NCBI RefSeq assembly: GCF_000213175.1
Contig: NW_009799101.1
Location: 3,044,024 to 3,108,023, forward strand
Origin: Neurospora tetrasperma FGSC 2508
Taxonomy: Eukaryota > Ascomycota > Sordariomycetes > Sordariales > Sordariaceae
Length of the DNA stretch: 64,000 nt
Direction: 5' to 3'
Each line of letters begins with the position of its first letter. Position 1 is the stretch's first letter. Below the pieces are notes generated by a model. It worked only from the letters and a program-made list of their open reading frames with translations, searched no databases and was not told where the DNA came from. This document shows, piece by piece, positions 1 through 11,116 of the stretch. The position numbers were made by a program, and so were the translations under genes.

Positions 1-1798
1 GACTCGTTCTGAGTTTGTGAGGTTGAGTTTGCAGAACTACCTACTCTCTCTCGCGGCATCGGATGAGTACAATAATGATGCGCTCCGTTTTACAGCTCTG
101 TGGTTAGAGTGCTCGGAGGACGACATGGTCAACGAGGTAGTGAAGAGGTACCTCAGCAAAGTCCCAACTCGGAAGTTCGCACCCTTGATCAATCAGCTAT
201 CATCGCGCCTACAGCATCAAGAAGGGCTCTTCCAGATCACCCTGATAGGATTGGTCTATAGCATCTGCCTCGACCACCCTTATCACGGCATGTACCAGAT
301 CTGGTCGGGAGTCAAAGCACGATCCATCAAGAATGATGAGGTTGCTTTGTCCCGACAGAAGGCGACGGATAAGATTGCCAGAGCCATCAAGAAGAGCGGT
401 GTATCAGCCGCCAAGATCTATCTGGCGATTAACGCTACAAGCAAAGTCTACCACAATCTCGCCATGGACCGCGATGCGAAGAAATACAAGGCAGGTCACA
501 AGATGAACATCAAGGACTCAAAAGCAGGCTTGGAATTTCTCGCCGCGTTTGCCGAGTTCCCGATCCCGCCGCCGACCATGCAAATGCCTTTACTAGCAAG
601 CTGCGACTACTCCCAAGTACCGATGATCGTCAAGTTTGAACCCCAAATGTCTATCGCCTCAGGCGTCTCCGCGCCCAAGATCATCACGGCCATCGGCAGT
701 GACGGCCGACAGTACAAGCAGCTTGTCAAGGGTGGCAACGACGACCTCCGCCAGGACGCCATCATGGAGCAAGTCTTTGCCGCCGTCTCGGAGCTACTCA
801 AGCACCACCGCGCCACTCGCCAGCGCAACCTCGGCATCCGGACCTACAAAGTCCTCCCGCTCACCGAAACGACCGGCATCATCGAGTTCGTGTCCAACAC
901 CATCCCACTGCACGAGTACCTCATGCCCGCCCACGAAATCTACTACCCCAAGGACCTCAAAGGCTCGCACTGCCGGAAAGAGATCATGAACGCCCAATCC
1001 AAATCCGTCGACACGCGTGTGGCCGTCTACCGCAAGGTAACCGAAAGGTTCCACCCCGTGATGCGCTACTTCTTCATGGAATGGTTCCCCGACCCGGACG
1101 AGTGGTTCGCCAGGCGGACCGCCTACACGCGCACCACGGCCGCCATCTCCATGCTCGGCCACGTTCTCGGGTTGGGCGACCGACACGGACACAACATTCT
1201 GCTCGACACCAAGACGGGAGAGGTAGTGCACATTGACTTGGGCGTCGCCTTTGAATTGGGTCGCATTTTGCCGGTGCCGGAACTGGTTCCCTTCCGTCTG
1301 ACACGGGACATTGTCGACGGCATGGGCATAACCAAAACCGAGGGCGTGTTCCGGCGATGCTGCGAGTTCACGCTGGACGCGCTGCGCGAGGAGACGTACA
1401 GTATCATGACGATTCTGGACGTGTTGAGGTATGATCCGCTTTATAGCTGGTCGATGAGCCCCCTCAGGATGGCGAAGTTGCAGAATGTAAGGGTGGGGGC
1501 GGGTGAAGATGACGTGGTAGAGGCAGAGGATGAGCGGCGGGCTGGATATAAGAAGTCGACGAAGAACCTCAATGAGCCTAGTGAGGCGGATCGGGCGTTG
1601 GAGGTGGTAAGGAAGAAGTTGAGTAAGACGCTGAGCGTGATGGCCACGGTGAATGATTTGATTAATCAGGCGACTGATGAGAGGAATTTGGCGGTGTTGT
1701 TTTGTGGTAAGTTGTCTACGCTTCATGGTTGTGAGTTAAATGTGAGAGAGAGAGATTGCTAACAGTGAGGTTATCTAGGTTGGGCTGCTTATGCTTGA
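1..1798 (+). CDS. tel1: Tel1/ATM checkpoint kinase, C-terminal part (5' end outside the window)
   Basis: This is the C-terminal third of a PI3-kinase-like protein kinase of the Tel1/ATM family, which signals DNA double-strand breaks and maintains telomeres in the nucleus. The frame is open from the first bases, so the gene starts upstream of the window. The first ~190 residues are the end of the FAT region. The kinase domain follows, with [10 protein letters not shown], the catalytic loop GLGDRHGHN and the metal-binding [14 protein letters not shown] tail closes the protein. The last exon is tiny: donor at 1707, branch GCTAAC near 1758, acceptor AG at 1777-1778. Splicing joins LAVLFCG to WAAYA and a stop at 1796-1798, which restores the typical FATC end. 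Without splicing the frame runs to 1762 with an unrelated tail. The Tel1 rather than ATR (Mec1/Rad3) assignment rests on the FATC and kinase wording; ATR is the main alternative. The Neurospora name for ATM is mus-21 (memory). Confidence 0.9.
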
Positions 1799-3025
1799 TA
1801 GGAGGAACATTAAGGGAAAACTACAAAAGAGGTACTCGCCAGGGCTAGAAGAGTAATGGAGAGGAAGTCCATATGATTTGTGGGCTTATATATGTCTATA
1901 GATATGGACGTGGAAACATCGAGATAGATCTGAGAGTCTTGTACTTGGTCATAATAGATTCTGTTTCTCTTGATAACCCAACTCATCAAATTTGACACGC
2001 CTCGTATTGTTTGATGCTTATGCTAATCATCATCATCCTCACTCTAAGTAGACGCTAGAGAAACAAGCCAAACAAAGCCTATGGTAGTATGCCATACGGA
2101 TATGTACCAAACAGAAAAACTCCCCTATACACACTCGAATAAAAACACAAAAAGGGGGGGTATCTATCACACAACACGAGATTGGGAAGTCTCATCTTCC
2201 TCGTCATCATCATCTATAACGCCGTAAGTAATGCCCTTCCATCCATCCATTCCCTTGCTCATGCATTTGATGCCATCATGTCCTCGTTTAGCTATTTCCA
2301 TCCGAGAGACCAACCAAACCGACGAGATGGGGGGGAAAAAACACCTTTCTTTGTTCTCTTCGTAACCACTTGGCTAGCTTTCTGCTGCTGCCTGGCCACC
2401 GACCACGTTTCTCCATCGTTCGCTGGCGTTTCGCTGGTGACTAGCTAACGACACAGCGGCGATTCCTCCATGCCAAACGCCCAAGCAATGTTTTATTCCT
2501 TCCCCTAGAATAGTAGAAAACTCTTCTTCTGTCCGAGCTGTATCCAGGAATAGCGAAGTGGGTAGCAACGTCTCAGCATGTAAATAAACTAGCGGCTGGG
2601 CTGGGCTGGGTTGGGCCTTTGGCTTTCGGTCTCTCGATAGCTAGTGCTCCAGGATCGTCGTGGTATGTAATAGATGGGCGCCTTTCACTGGTCTGCCGAA
2701 AGTTGTGCCTAATCCACAGGCAGGAAGTTGGATGCTTTGTTGTCATCCAAGTCATCCACGCTCTGAGCCGGTGCCGCCACCACTCATATGTGTAGTGAAC
2801 TGGTTCAGGCATATGAAGATACCACAGGTCTCGGCTGCATCCCTGTACTTCTTTCCTTTCGCCCTTCCGCTATCATGCCATGCAAGTCACGATGCAGCCA
2901 TCCGCAGCCCTCCAGTCCTTAAATGTCCGGACAAATACTCGTATATCGACAACCGCTTTGTCTGTCGCTGTCTTCGGCTGACAAAGTGGTGGGAGTGGTT
3001 TTCGTTATATCCGCTAACAGGGCTG
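1799..3025. other. Convergent intergenic region tel1 / RING gene
   Basis: Two genes end towards each other here, so this should hold both 3' UTRs. Short open frames exist on both strands (2182-2448 and 2660-3184 on +), but none resembles a protein family. A short GGCTGG/TTGGG-type repeat lies near 2590-2620. Confidence 0.6.
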
Positions 3026-4544
3026 TCATTGAGCGGCCCTCTTTCCCAAGCTCTTCTTGGTCACCAACTTCAATTCAAGTGGATAGTAGCCTTTAGCCTT
3101 CGTTGTCCACTTGCCGCCTATCGGGGCTTTATCAATCTTTTGACGACACACCGGACATGTTCGTTTGGTTGGATCAATGGTTAGGGCGGAATGGAGACAT
3201 TCGGAGCAAAAGAGATGACCTAGTATTTACATAAAAATATGTTAGCCGTGAACAAACAGAGCGAAAGGGACGGGCAAGGGAGAGAAAAGCTTACCGCAAT
3301 GCGTAACCGTCAAGCCCGTAACATTATCCATGCAAATGACACATTGGAAGGCGCTCAGCTTGATCTCGTTCTTGGGCCTGGGCTTCGCTCGCATACTTTC
3401 GGGCACCTCTTCCGTATCCGCCAAGTCGACCACATCCATGAAATTGTCGTCCCCGAACGGATCCTTTTCGTCGTCACTGGATAGCAGCACGTGCGCTTTT
3501 CGCTTGTGTGTCCTGATTTCTAGCCCTTCTTCTCTTTTCCGTTTAGGAGCCCCGGACGACTGAGGTGGAAGTGTGGGCAAGCTGACAATATTGTGAGAGG
3601 TGCCTCGGCTTCGTCGCCGAGAGCCCTCTGCGGCGGATTCATCCCTCCTCGAAGGCATGGTGTTGTTGTAATTGTTGCGTGAAGGAGAGAGAAGATCGCT
3701 AAGATGTCTCGGGGTCTGGGGTGGAAGCGAAGGGCTGGAAAAGTCTCGACTGGCAAGCTCGTTGAGAAAGTCGTCACTATTTGGTTCTCGATCGCTGCGG
3801 TGGGTGGTGACAAATAGACCAGGTGCGCGCGAGCCTGTGGCGAGGTTGGTGTTGAAAGCGGGGTCGGGGTTGTTGTAAAAGCTGGTTCCTCTACTGTCTG
3901 GGGTAGAAGAAGATCCAGAAAGCAGAAAAGAGAGCGCCGGTGGCAGCGGTCGAGGTGGTGGTAGGGCGCGTGAAGCCGGGGGCAAATAAGCGGCTTGAGA
4001 TTGGCGGTTGTCGAGGTGACGGCCGGGTTCGGCCCGGGCTTGCGGGTGCGGACAGGGTAATGAGGTTCGCGGGGTTATGTAAGCGTTTGCTGGAGAAGAC
4101 GCTTGGGGTTGAATTGAGAGTGAGTGCAGTATGTTTGTGGTTTGCCCAGGAATGTTGTGTGGGTGTTGTAGCTGGCCGTGAATTTGAGAATTGTCCGAGT
4201 TGGAGTTCGGATTCGGGGCCGGATATTGCTGCAGCAAAGGCGCCAAGGAAGGGAGCGACTGAGGAACAGGAACACCAGGGTTCGGGTGCGCTACGCTGGA
4301 CAGCGGTGGTGGAAGAGCGTCCAGGTCCAGGTCTTTTTGTATAGGGCAAAGCGCCGCAACTTGTTAGACACACAGCTCAGACAATGTGGTAGGGTTATGA
4401 GTGGTGAAGGGGGGAAAGGGAGGTGTTTTCAGAAAAAGGTTTGGGGTTTTGGGGTCGGAGGTGGGAGAAGGTTGAAGCGCAGTAAAAAGTACCTGCAAAA
4501 ATGTCGTCGTAGGCCGCATCACTCAAGGGGAAGTCGTCATCCAT
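3026..4544 (-). CDS. RING-finger E3 ligase with SUMO-interaction-like motifs (Slx8/RNF4-like STUbL candidate)
   Basis: Three exons by splice signals and phase: 4544-4493, 4332-3295 and 3219-3026, giving 427 aa starting MDDDFPLSD. Both junctions keep the frame; the first acceptor (ACAAAAAG) is the weaker one. The C-terminus is a C3HC4 RING: CVIC, then HCGHLFCSEC across the last intron, then CPVC. Just before it are an acidic stretch with VVDLADTEE and, further up, VLLSSDDE, both shaped like SUMO-interaction motifs. The N-terminal two thirds are Pro/Ser/Asn-rich and probably disordered, with a basic KRKRE patch. SIMs followed by a C-terminal RING is the layout of SUMO-targeted ubiquitin ligases (Slx8, RNF4), which act on sumoylated nuclear proteins in DNA repair. 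RING identity is certain; the STUbL role is inferred. The gene is convergent with tel1 and divergent from mip1. Confidence 0.82.
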
Positions 4545-6655
4545 GGCCCCAAGGAAGGCTTGCCGGCAAGATGCCGGAACAAAAGGCAAAGGTTCGGGTA
4601 AGATATTGAATTGATGAAGATGGGAATTCCAACCCGTTCGTGCGGCGTTTGGTTTTGGTGGCGAGTGGACTTTGGGACGGTGGCCGTCCACTTTGCTCGC
4701 AATGTTCCAGCCAAACGAGAGTGACTGGGCTACGGACAATACCTAGGACGAAAGAAGGAAGCAAGGGCAGTCGCTAACGATGGTATATACGGAGAACTAA
4801 GAGCATAACGATCGGCATCAGTGCCGCAGAGATGAAATAGCATACACAGACTTAAAGGTAGAGGTAAGCCGTGTCGGAAAGGGGACAGAAGTCAGGTTAA
4901 GTGAAAGGAAGTGTTTGGCTAGAGGAGTTAAAGATGGATAAAATGGGTGGAAATCAGTTGACAACGAACAAGTCGGTACAGTAACATGGAGCTGAGAAAT
5001 ACGGGGAAGGTCCGCAGGAAAAGATGGATCCAGCTGAGCTCTACCACGTCTTGGATCATGTATGTACTTACTGAATGAAATCACTTTGGGCAGTGGAAGT
5101 TGCCATTGTGATGGGCGCGCGCCGTCTGCACACTCAAGCCACCGTCTTTGGTCAAACATGACGGCGGGAGAAGAAATGATGCCAAGTATGGAGTGCAAAT
5201 GAATGCCCGCTGTCTACAAAGGAACTGAACGCTGGCGCTGTCATGGCGACTGGATTGATCTCTGCTAATCGTGGCTACCGAAGCAAATGTTAGTAGCGGA
5301 TATGTAGGCCTGGTGTAAACTCCTAACAGATATCCAAGAGCGTAGCAAACTGTAGCTAAGAAAGCACCATTCCCACTCATCCGCTGACTGATGGTTGATC
5401 TTGGAACTTCCGTGACAAAGATAGAAACTTGTCATGCTTGATTGACAGTTTGATGTCCCACCAAAGATGCAAATGCGTGTAGCCGAGGTTCTGTCGGTGT
5501 CTTCTTTTTCGATCCCTGACACGAGCACAGAAGCTGTGAATACTTGTTCCACGGTAGGTAGGGTTAGGGGTGTATATGTGAAGCAAACCAGCTTAATCCT
5601 AACTCGAACCAAGTAGGTTATGCCTTTTACTCGCTTCATTGTGTGGATAATATGAAAATACAATCAGGCTGTATACTAGAAAGTCAGTTTTCTTCATTTT
5701 CAGATGCATCCAATTTTTACTCAGTATCGGGGCCGAACCCATCCTCGAGCCATCCGGAGCCATCCGGAGATGTGGGCCCATCCGGCATCCGGTAGCGGGG
5801 TCTTCTCGGGCCGGAGCCAAGAGTGCAGACCGGGGACGGGGAACTAATGGGGGCCAATGACGTTTCCATTTGCTGTCTAGGCCAATCGGCGAGAACCGAA
5901 CAGGGAGACCGAAGTGGATCGACACTAACACGATCACGGACTTTTTCCTTTCAGGATCGATTTGTCATAAACTCCATGATGCTCTCCAACGCCGTGCTGA
6001 CTAGCGATCTGGACTCGATCGTCAAGGGCAGTGTCATCATGACACTTCTATCTGAGATCATCAGTTGGTTACCGACCTGAAGCGCCATGAGCATGTTTAC
6101 ATGTTTTCGTCAGCAAGGTGCTTCGCATTCCATCTTCGTTTAGCGGGCAGCCCCGCTATCTGACCCTTGAATGGTGAGAGACCCGTGCAAGTGAGTCTAG
6201 CCCAACAAGACTGATTGAGGAACTCAAACCCAAAGTAACAGAAGCAATCGAAGCTCAACTGGACAGGATCTCAAATGAAAATAGAGACAAGATACAATGC
6301 CCACGTGTGAGTGTGGTGACGAGCTGATCAAAGAGTGAGAGGGCGGTACTTGGCTGAGCTTGGGTACATGGGTATATGCTAGTTAGTGTGCCTCTACACT
6401 AACTGAGGGGCCGGGATCCCAATTGGCGTGGACTGGAACTTTTTTGAACTTTTTTTTTTTTTGTTTCCTGCGAATGCCCATGACATCGATGATGGATTCG
6501 GTCGCCGCCCCGCAATCGATCTCAAACCACCACTTCGATATCCACCACAATTCAGTCTCTATAACCAGTCACCGTGGCGTATCACCACTTTCCAGACTGA
6601 AAACACGCAGCCTACCATGACTTGATATCCGACTTCCAGCTGGTGATTATCTAGA
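4545..6655. other. Divergent promoter region between the RING gene and mip1
   Basis: About 2.1 kb separates the two start codons. It should contain both promoters and leaders, possibly with 5'-UTR introns. Several short open frames (5265-5663 on -, 5823-6080 on +) overlap one another and look like chance. A T-run lies at about 6450. I see no RNA gene or mobile element. Confidence 0.55.
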
Positions 6656-9600
6656 ATGCTGACCCCCGTCCGATGCCGGACGGTACCAAATGCGACTGTT
6701 GCGACCGCCGCCCGACTCCTCCGTCGAGCCAACCTCTTTTCCCGATATCCTCGACAGCTAGGACACCTACGATGGGACTCGACCATCGCCCAAGTGCTCG
6801 AGCGCAAGGGCCTCGGCATCCCCTCCACAGCGCGCCATAACGAGATCGGTGTCCAGCAACTGAGCGAGCACCTCTACAAGCAGCTTTTCCCCCGCGGAAA
6901 CACCGACCCTCCTGCTCCCGAACTCATCGAGCTGGCCAAGGACCACCTTGCCCGCCACGACTTGCTGGGCAAGACCACCGATAAGACTCCTCCTATCGCC
7001 TTTCAACTACCTGCCTTGGTGGGCGATACCCTCGACGAACACTTCCACAAGCTGGGCGTCGACGCCGCCGAACCCTTCCTTACCCATGCCAAGCAGTTCG
7101 CAGACGCCCATTTACCCCCCAAGCCGACGAGTTGGGTACGGAGGAGTGGCTGGACAAAATACAACCGCGATGGCACGACCGAGAACGACGTCCTGCCCCA
7201 GGGCAACATGATGTGCTTCGATGTGGAGGTCATGTATAAGGATAACCCCTATGCTGTCATGGCATGTGCTGGTACTCCGGATGCCTGGTATGCTTGGCTG
7301 TCGCCGTGGCTGCTTGGAGAGACGGAAAACAAAGCACACTTGGTACCAATGGGCGATCCAACCGTTGACAGAATCATCGTGGGTCACAACATTGGCTACG
7401 ACCGTGCCAAGATACTGGAGGAATACGACCTGAAGCAGACGAGGAACTTCTTTCTTGACACCATGTCTCTGCATGTTGCTGTGAACGGAATGTGCTCCCA
7501 ACAACGACCGACGTGGATGAAACACAAGAAAGCCAGAGAACTACGGGAGAAGGCAGAGCATGAAAGTGCCAGTGTAGAACTGCAAGAAGTCTTGCAGGGC
7601 GGTTCCCTCACGGCCGAGGAGGCCGACCTCTGGGTCGACAAAAGCTCCATCAACTCGCTAAGAGACGTGGCCCAGTTCCACCTCAACGTTAAGATCGACA
7701 AGGATATCAGGGATGTCTTTGCGGAAACAGATCGAAATGTGATTCTGAACCAGCTGGACGATCTCCTGACTTACTGTGCGGCAGATGTTCAAGTCACCCA
7801 CCAGGTTTACCAGGTCGTCTTCCCTAACTTTCTCGGAGTCTGTCCTCATCCCGTCAGCTTTGCCGCTTTACGCCACCTCGCCTCCGTCATTCTGCCCGTC
7901 AACAAGACTTGGGATACTTATATCGAGACAGCTGAGGCAACTTACCTGCAAATGTTACACGGCGTTCAGGAGCGCCTTTTCACTCTGATGGAGAGGACGC
8001 TGGATTATAAGGCCGACCCTGAAAAATATCTTTCTGATCCTTGGTTGAGCCAACTAGATTGGTCAGGACAGGAGATCAAGATGGCCAAGCCCAAGAAAAA
8101 GGGCGACGTGGAACGGCCAGCCCTGAATCAGAAACTGCCAGGCTATCCCCAATGGTACAAGGATCTGTTTATAAAGGTTCCCAAGGAGCTCTCGGGCTTG
8201 GACGAACCCGACAAAGAACAGGAAAATAGAAAGGCTCGACATGATTTCATCAATCTCACCGTCCGTTCACGGATAGCCCCGTTGCTCCTCAAATTATCAT
8301 GGGAAGGCTACCCCTTATTCTGGTCCGATCAATTTGGCTGGACGTTCCAGGTCCCACGAGAAAAAGCAGAGACCTTTATTCAGCGACAGATGACACCTGT
8401 TCAATTTGAGGACCCAGATGTCGATGATCGACTTAGGATGGATTTTGATCACAAGTACTTCAAACTTCCTCACAAAGATGGCCCGAACGCTAGATGTGTC
8501 AACCCAATGGCCAAGGGTTATCTTCCCTACTTTGAAAAGGGCATCCTTTCTTCCGAGTACCCCTACGCAAAGGAAGCCCTGGAAATGAATGCTTCTTGTT
8601 CATACTGGATCAGTGCTCGAGAGAGAATCAAGAACCAGATGGTTGTCTATGAAGATCAACTTCCTCCGTCTCAGAGATTTGTCAACAAGGATGCAGACAG
8701 CAACACCCCTATTGGCGGCTTTGTTCTTCCCCAGGTCATTCCTATGGGTACCATTACTCGTCGTGCGGTCGAGAGAACATGGTTGACGGCATCCAATGCC
8801 AAGAAGAACCGTGTTGGATCAGAGCTCAAAGCCATGGTTCGCGCACCACCAGGTTATGTCTTTGTCGGTGCCGATGTTGACTCGGAAGAACTTTGGATTG
8901 CCTCTGTTGTTGGAGACGCCACTTTCAAACTGCATGGTGGTAATGCCATCGGCTTCATGACCCTTGAGGGTACCAAATCCCAGGGCACTGATCTCCACAG
9001 TCGGACGGCTTCCATTCTGGGCATCACCCGTAATGACGCAAAAGTGTTTAACTATGGCCGTATCTACGGCGCCGGTCTTAAGTTCGCATCTCAGCTTCTC
9101 CGGCAGTTCAACCCTAGCTTGACCGAGGCGGAAACGACTGCCATCGCGACAAAGCTCTACGATGCCACCAAAGGTGCTAAAACTAACCGCAAGAGCCTTT
9201 ACAAGCGGTCCTTCTGGCGAGGCGGTACCGAGTCCTTCGTGTTTAACATGCTTGAAGAGTTTGCCGAGCAAGAGCGTCCTCGTACCCCCGTTCTCGGTGC
9301 GGGCATCACAGAGGCCCTCATGAGCCGATGGGTCAGCAAAGGCGGGTTCCTGACTTCGCGTATCAACTGGGCCATCCAATCCAGTGGTGTCGATTACCTT
9401 CACTTGCTCATCATCGCTATGGACTATCTCACTCGCCGCTTCAACCTCGCCTGCCGGTTGGCCATCACTGTGCACGACGAAATCCGCTATCTTGCCGAGG
9501 AACATGACAAATACCGGGTAGCCATGGCACTGCAGATTGCCAACCTGTGGACTCGTGTCATGTTCGCGCAGCAAGTCGGCATTCAAGATCTTCCGCAGTC

Positions 9601-11116
9601 CTGCGCCTTCTTCAGCGCTGTGGACATTGACCACGTGCTTCGGAAGGAGGTCGACATGGATTGTATCACGCCTAGTAACCCGATACCCATTGCGCACGGC
9701 GAGAGCATCGATATCTTCCAGATCCTGGAGAAGGGAGACGAAGCAAAGCTGGATGAGAGCATTGTCCCTGAGTCTCAATATGCGCCTCGCCTGGAGGACA
9801 TTCCGTATACGCCTCGTGTGCCTGTGATGCAGAGGCTCCGCGAGAGGGCCGAGGCCGGCGATCACCAAGCCTTCCTTCGGTTCATACGAGCACAGATTAC
9901 CAATTCCGATGAGGAGCTGAAGAGGATCATCGCAGAGACGAGGTATAGTGACCCATATGGTGCCTATTCCCTGGCTTCGACTGGAAGAGTATCAGGCAAC
10001 CCACATCAGCGGCATGCCGCTGTACATGCTTTGACAAAGACGGCTGCGGCTCCTTCAAAACCTTCCATCGCAAGCCGTTTAGATTCTGTCTCAGGCGCAA
10101 AAAAGACGGCTGCGGCTTCTTCCAAAGCTTCCATCGCAAGTCGTTTTGATTCCGTCTCGCAGGCATCGAGGATCAAGTCCGTCGCAGCTGGCATTGATGA
10201 GCCCACCATCAGAGCGACCAAAGCGCAGGGCAAAGCCATGGCAAAAGCCAGTGGTGCAAAACTTGCTGCCTCCACGAAGGATACCGTCCCCAACGTAACG
10301 ATCAAGAAGAGGGTGGCGGCCCCCGAGATGGCGGCTGTTCCGTCAACCTCTTCTGAATCTAAGTCCAATGCTTCAGCCACAACGACCACGGCAACCACCG
10401 AGAACGCCACCGCATCCCCTTTATCCTCATCGAACGTCGATGCGAAGAAAACCACATCCCAAAAAACCAAGCCAACCCACAAGAAGGAGATCAAAGAGGA
10501 ACCATTACCCTCCCTTGACGACCCCGTCATCGCCGCCCGCCTCGAAGCCGTCTCTAAGACTTCACCAGGGACCAGGGCTTCCGTCGCCGCGAAGCTAGAC
10601 GCCCTTGCCTCCTTTTCCATGCGGGCTGCTGCGGCTGCTGAGGCTGCTGCCACCACCACCACCACCACCACTACTACTACTACTCCAGAGCAGCCAGCCG
10701 TCCCTCCTGCCGTTGCTCCCAAGGCAAAGGAACCCACAACCACCATGGCAGAAAAGGCCTTGAAACCTACCGCCGCCCCCAAAAGCCCCACTCCTACTCT
10801 CATGCCCACAAACAAAAAGTCTAATCCCACATCCACACCAACCACACCAAAACCCGTCGGCCGTCCCCGCACCACCCCCATCCTCCCCTACACCGCTCCA
10901 AAGAAAAAGTTGCCCTCGAGCGCGTTCTCCAAAGAGCAAAAGGAGCCCATGTCGGTGTCGGAGGCTGTATGGACTGCGAGTGTTGGTGGTGGTGCTACGA
11001 TTACTACGGCGACGACAACGGATGATGAAAAGAAGAAGAAGACAACGACGGCGACGACTCCAAGCTGGAAACCGGTGAAAGAGAGTTTGTTCGGGCGAGG
11101 GGTTTATATTCCTTGA
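6656..11116 (+). CDS. mip1: Mitochondrial DNA polymerase gamma, Mip1
   Basis: A single 1486-aa open frame encodes the family A DNA polymerase that replicates and proofreads mitochondrial DNA. The N-terminus (MLTPVRCRTV...) is basic and lacks acidic residues, as expected of a matrix-targeting signal. The 3'-5' exonuclease carries Exo I (D189, E191 in CFDVEVM), Exo II (NIGYD, D249) and Exo III (YCAAD, Y373 and D377). The polymerase domain has motif A (GADVDSEELW, D740), motif B (KVFNYGRIYGAG, K796) and motif C (TVHDEIR, D941). All catalytic positions appear intact. From about residue 1100 the protein is an Ala/Thr/Lys/Pro-rich tail with a 66-nt tandem repeat and a poly-Thr tract near 10650-10685. 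Long C-terminal extensions are known in fungal Mip1 proteins, including Neurospora. No intron is needed. The large antisense open frames are shadows. Confidence 0.97.
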   Translation: MLTPVRCRTVPNATVATAARLLRRANLFSRYPRQLGHLRWDSTIAQVLERKGLGIPSTARHNEIGVQQLSEHLYKQLFPRGNTDPPAPELIELAKDHLARHDLLGKTTDKTPPIAFQLPALVGDTLDEHFHKLGVDAAEPFLTHAKQFADAHLPPKPTSWVRRSGWTKYNRDGTTENDVLPQGNMMCFDVEVMYKDNPYAVMACAGTPDAWYAWLSPWLLGETENKAHLVPMGDPTVDRIIVGHNIGYDRAKILEEYDLKQTRNFFLDTMSLHVAVNGMCSQQRPTWMKHKKARELREKAEHESASVELQEVLQGGSLTAEEADLWVDKSSINSLRDVAQFHLNVKIDKDIRDVFAETDRNVILNQLDDLLTYCAADVQVTHQVYQVVFPNFLGVCPHPVSFAALRHLASVILPVNKTWDTYIETAEATYLQMLHGVQERLFTLMERTLDYKADPEKYLSDPWLSQLDWSGQEIKMAKPKKKGDVERPALNQKLPGYPQWYKDLFIKVPKELSGLDEPDKEQENRKARHDFINLTVRSRIAPLLLKLSWEGYPLFWSDQFGWTFQVPREKAETFIQRQMTPVQFEDPDVDDRLRMDFDHKYFKLPHKDGPNARCVNPMAKGYLPYFEKGILSSEYPYAKEALEMNASCSYWISARERIKNQMVVYEDQLPPSQRFVNKDADSNTPIGGFVLPQVIPMGTITRRAVERTWLTASNAKKNRVGSELKAMVRAPPGYVFVGADVDSEELWIASVVGDATFKLHGGNAIGFMTLEGTKSQGTDLHSRTASILGITRNDAKVFNYGRIYGAGLKFASQLLRQFNPSLTEAETTAIATKLYDATKGAKTNRKSLYKRSFWRGGTESFVFNMLEEFAEQERPRTPVLGAGITEALMSRWVSKGGFLTSRINWAIQSSGVDYLHLLIIAMDYLTRRFNLACRLAITVHDEIRYLAEEHDKYRVAMALQIANLWTRVMFAQQVGIQDLPQSCAFFSAVDIDHVLRKEVDMDCITPSNPIPIAHGESIDIFQILEKGDEAKLDESIVPESQYAPRLEDIPYTPRVPVMQRLRERAEAGDHQAFLRFIRAQITNSDEELKRIIAETRYSDPYGAYSLASTGRVSGNPHQRHAAVHALTKTAAAPSKPSIASRLDSVSGAKKTAAASSKASIASRFDSVSQASRIKSVAAGIDEPTIRATKAQGKAMAKASGAKLAASTKDTVPNVTIKKRVAAPEMAAVPSTSSESKSNASATTTTATTENATASPLSSSNVDAKKTTSQKTKPTHKKEIKEEPLPSLDDPVIAARLEAVSKTSPGTRASVAAKLDALASFSMRAAAAAEAAATTTTTTTTTTTPEQPAVPPAVAPKAKEPTTTMAEKALKPTAAPKSPTPTLMPTNKKSNPTSTPTTPKPVGRPRTTPILPYTAPKKKLPSSAFSKEQKEPMSVSEAVWTASVGGGATITTATTTDDEKKKKTTTATTPSWKPVKESLFGRGVYIP
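10037..10168 (+). repeat. Two-copy 66-nt tandem repeat in the mip1 tail
   Basis: Two adjacent copies begin at 10037 and 10103, both starting AAGACGGCTGCGGCT. They encode near-identical 22-residue units ending in IASRLDSVS and IASRFDSVS. Related nonapeptides (IAARLEAVS, VAAKLDALA) recur near 10530-10610. The DNA is still clearly alike, which suggests a fairly recent duplication. Confidence 0.85.

Noticed and set aside
8819-9868. 349-codon open frame antisense to mip1
   Set aside because: It lies wholly within the conserved polymerase domain on the other strand and has no recognisable content; the mip1 catalytic motifs explain the sequence.
10006-10881. 291-codon antisense frame in the mip1 tail
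   Set aside because: Its Val/Ala-rich translation mirrors the low-complexity Thr/Ala/Lys tail of mip1.
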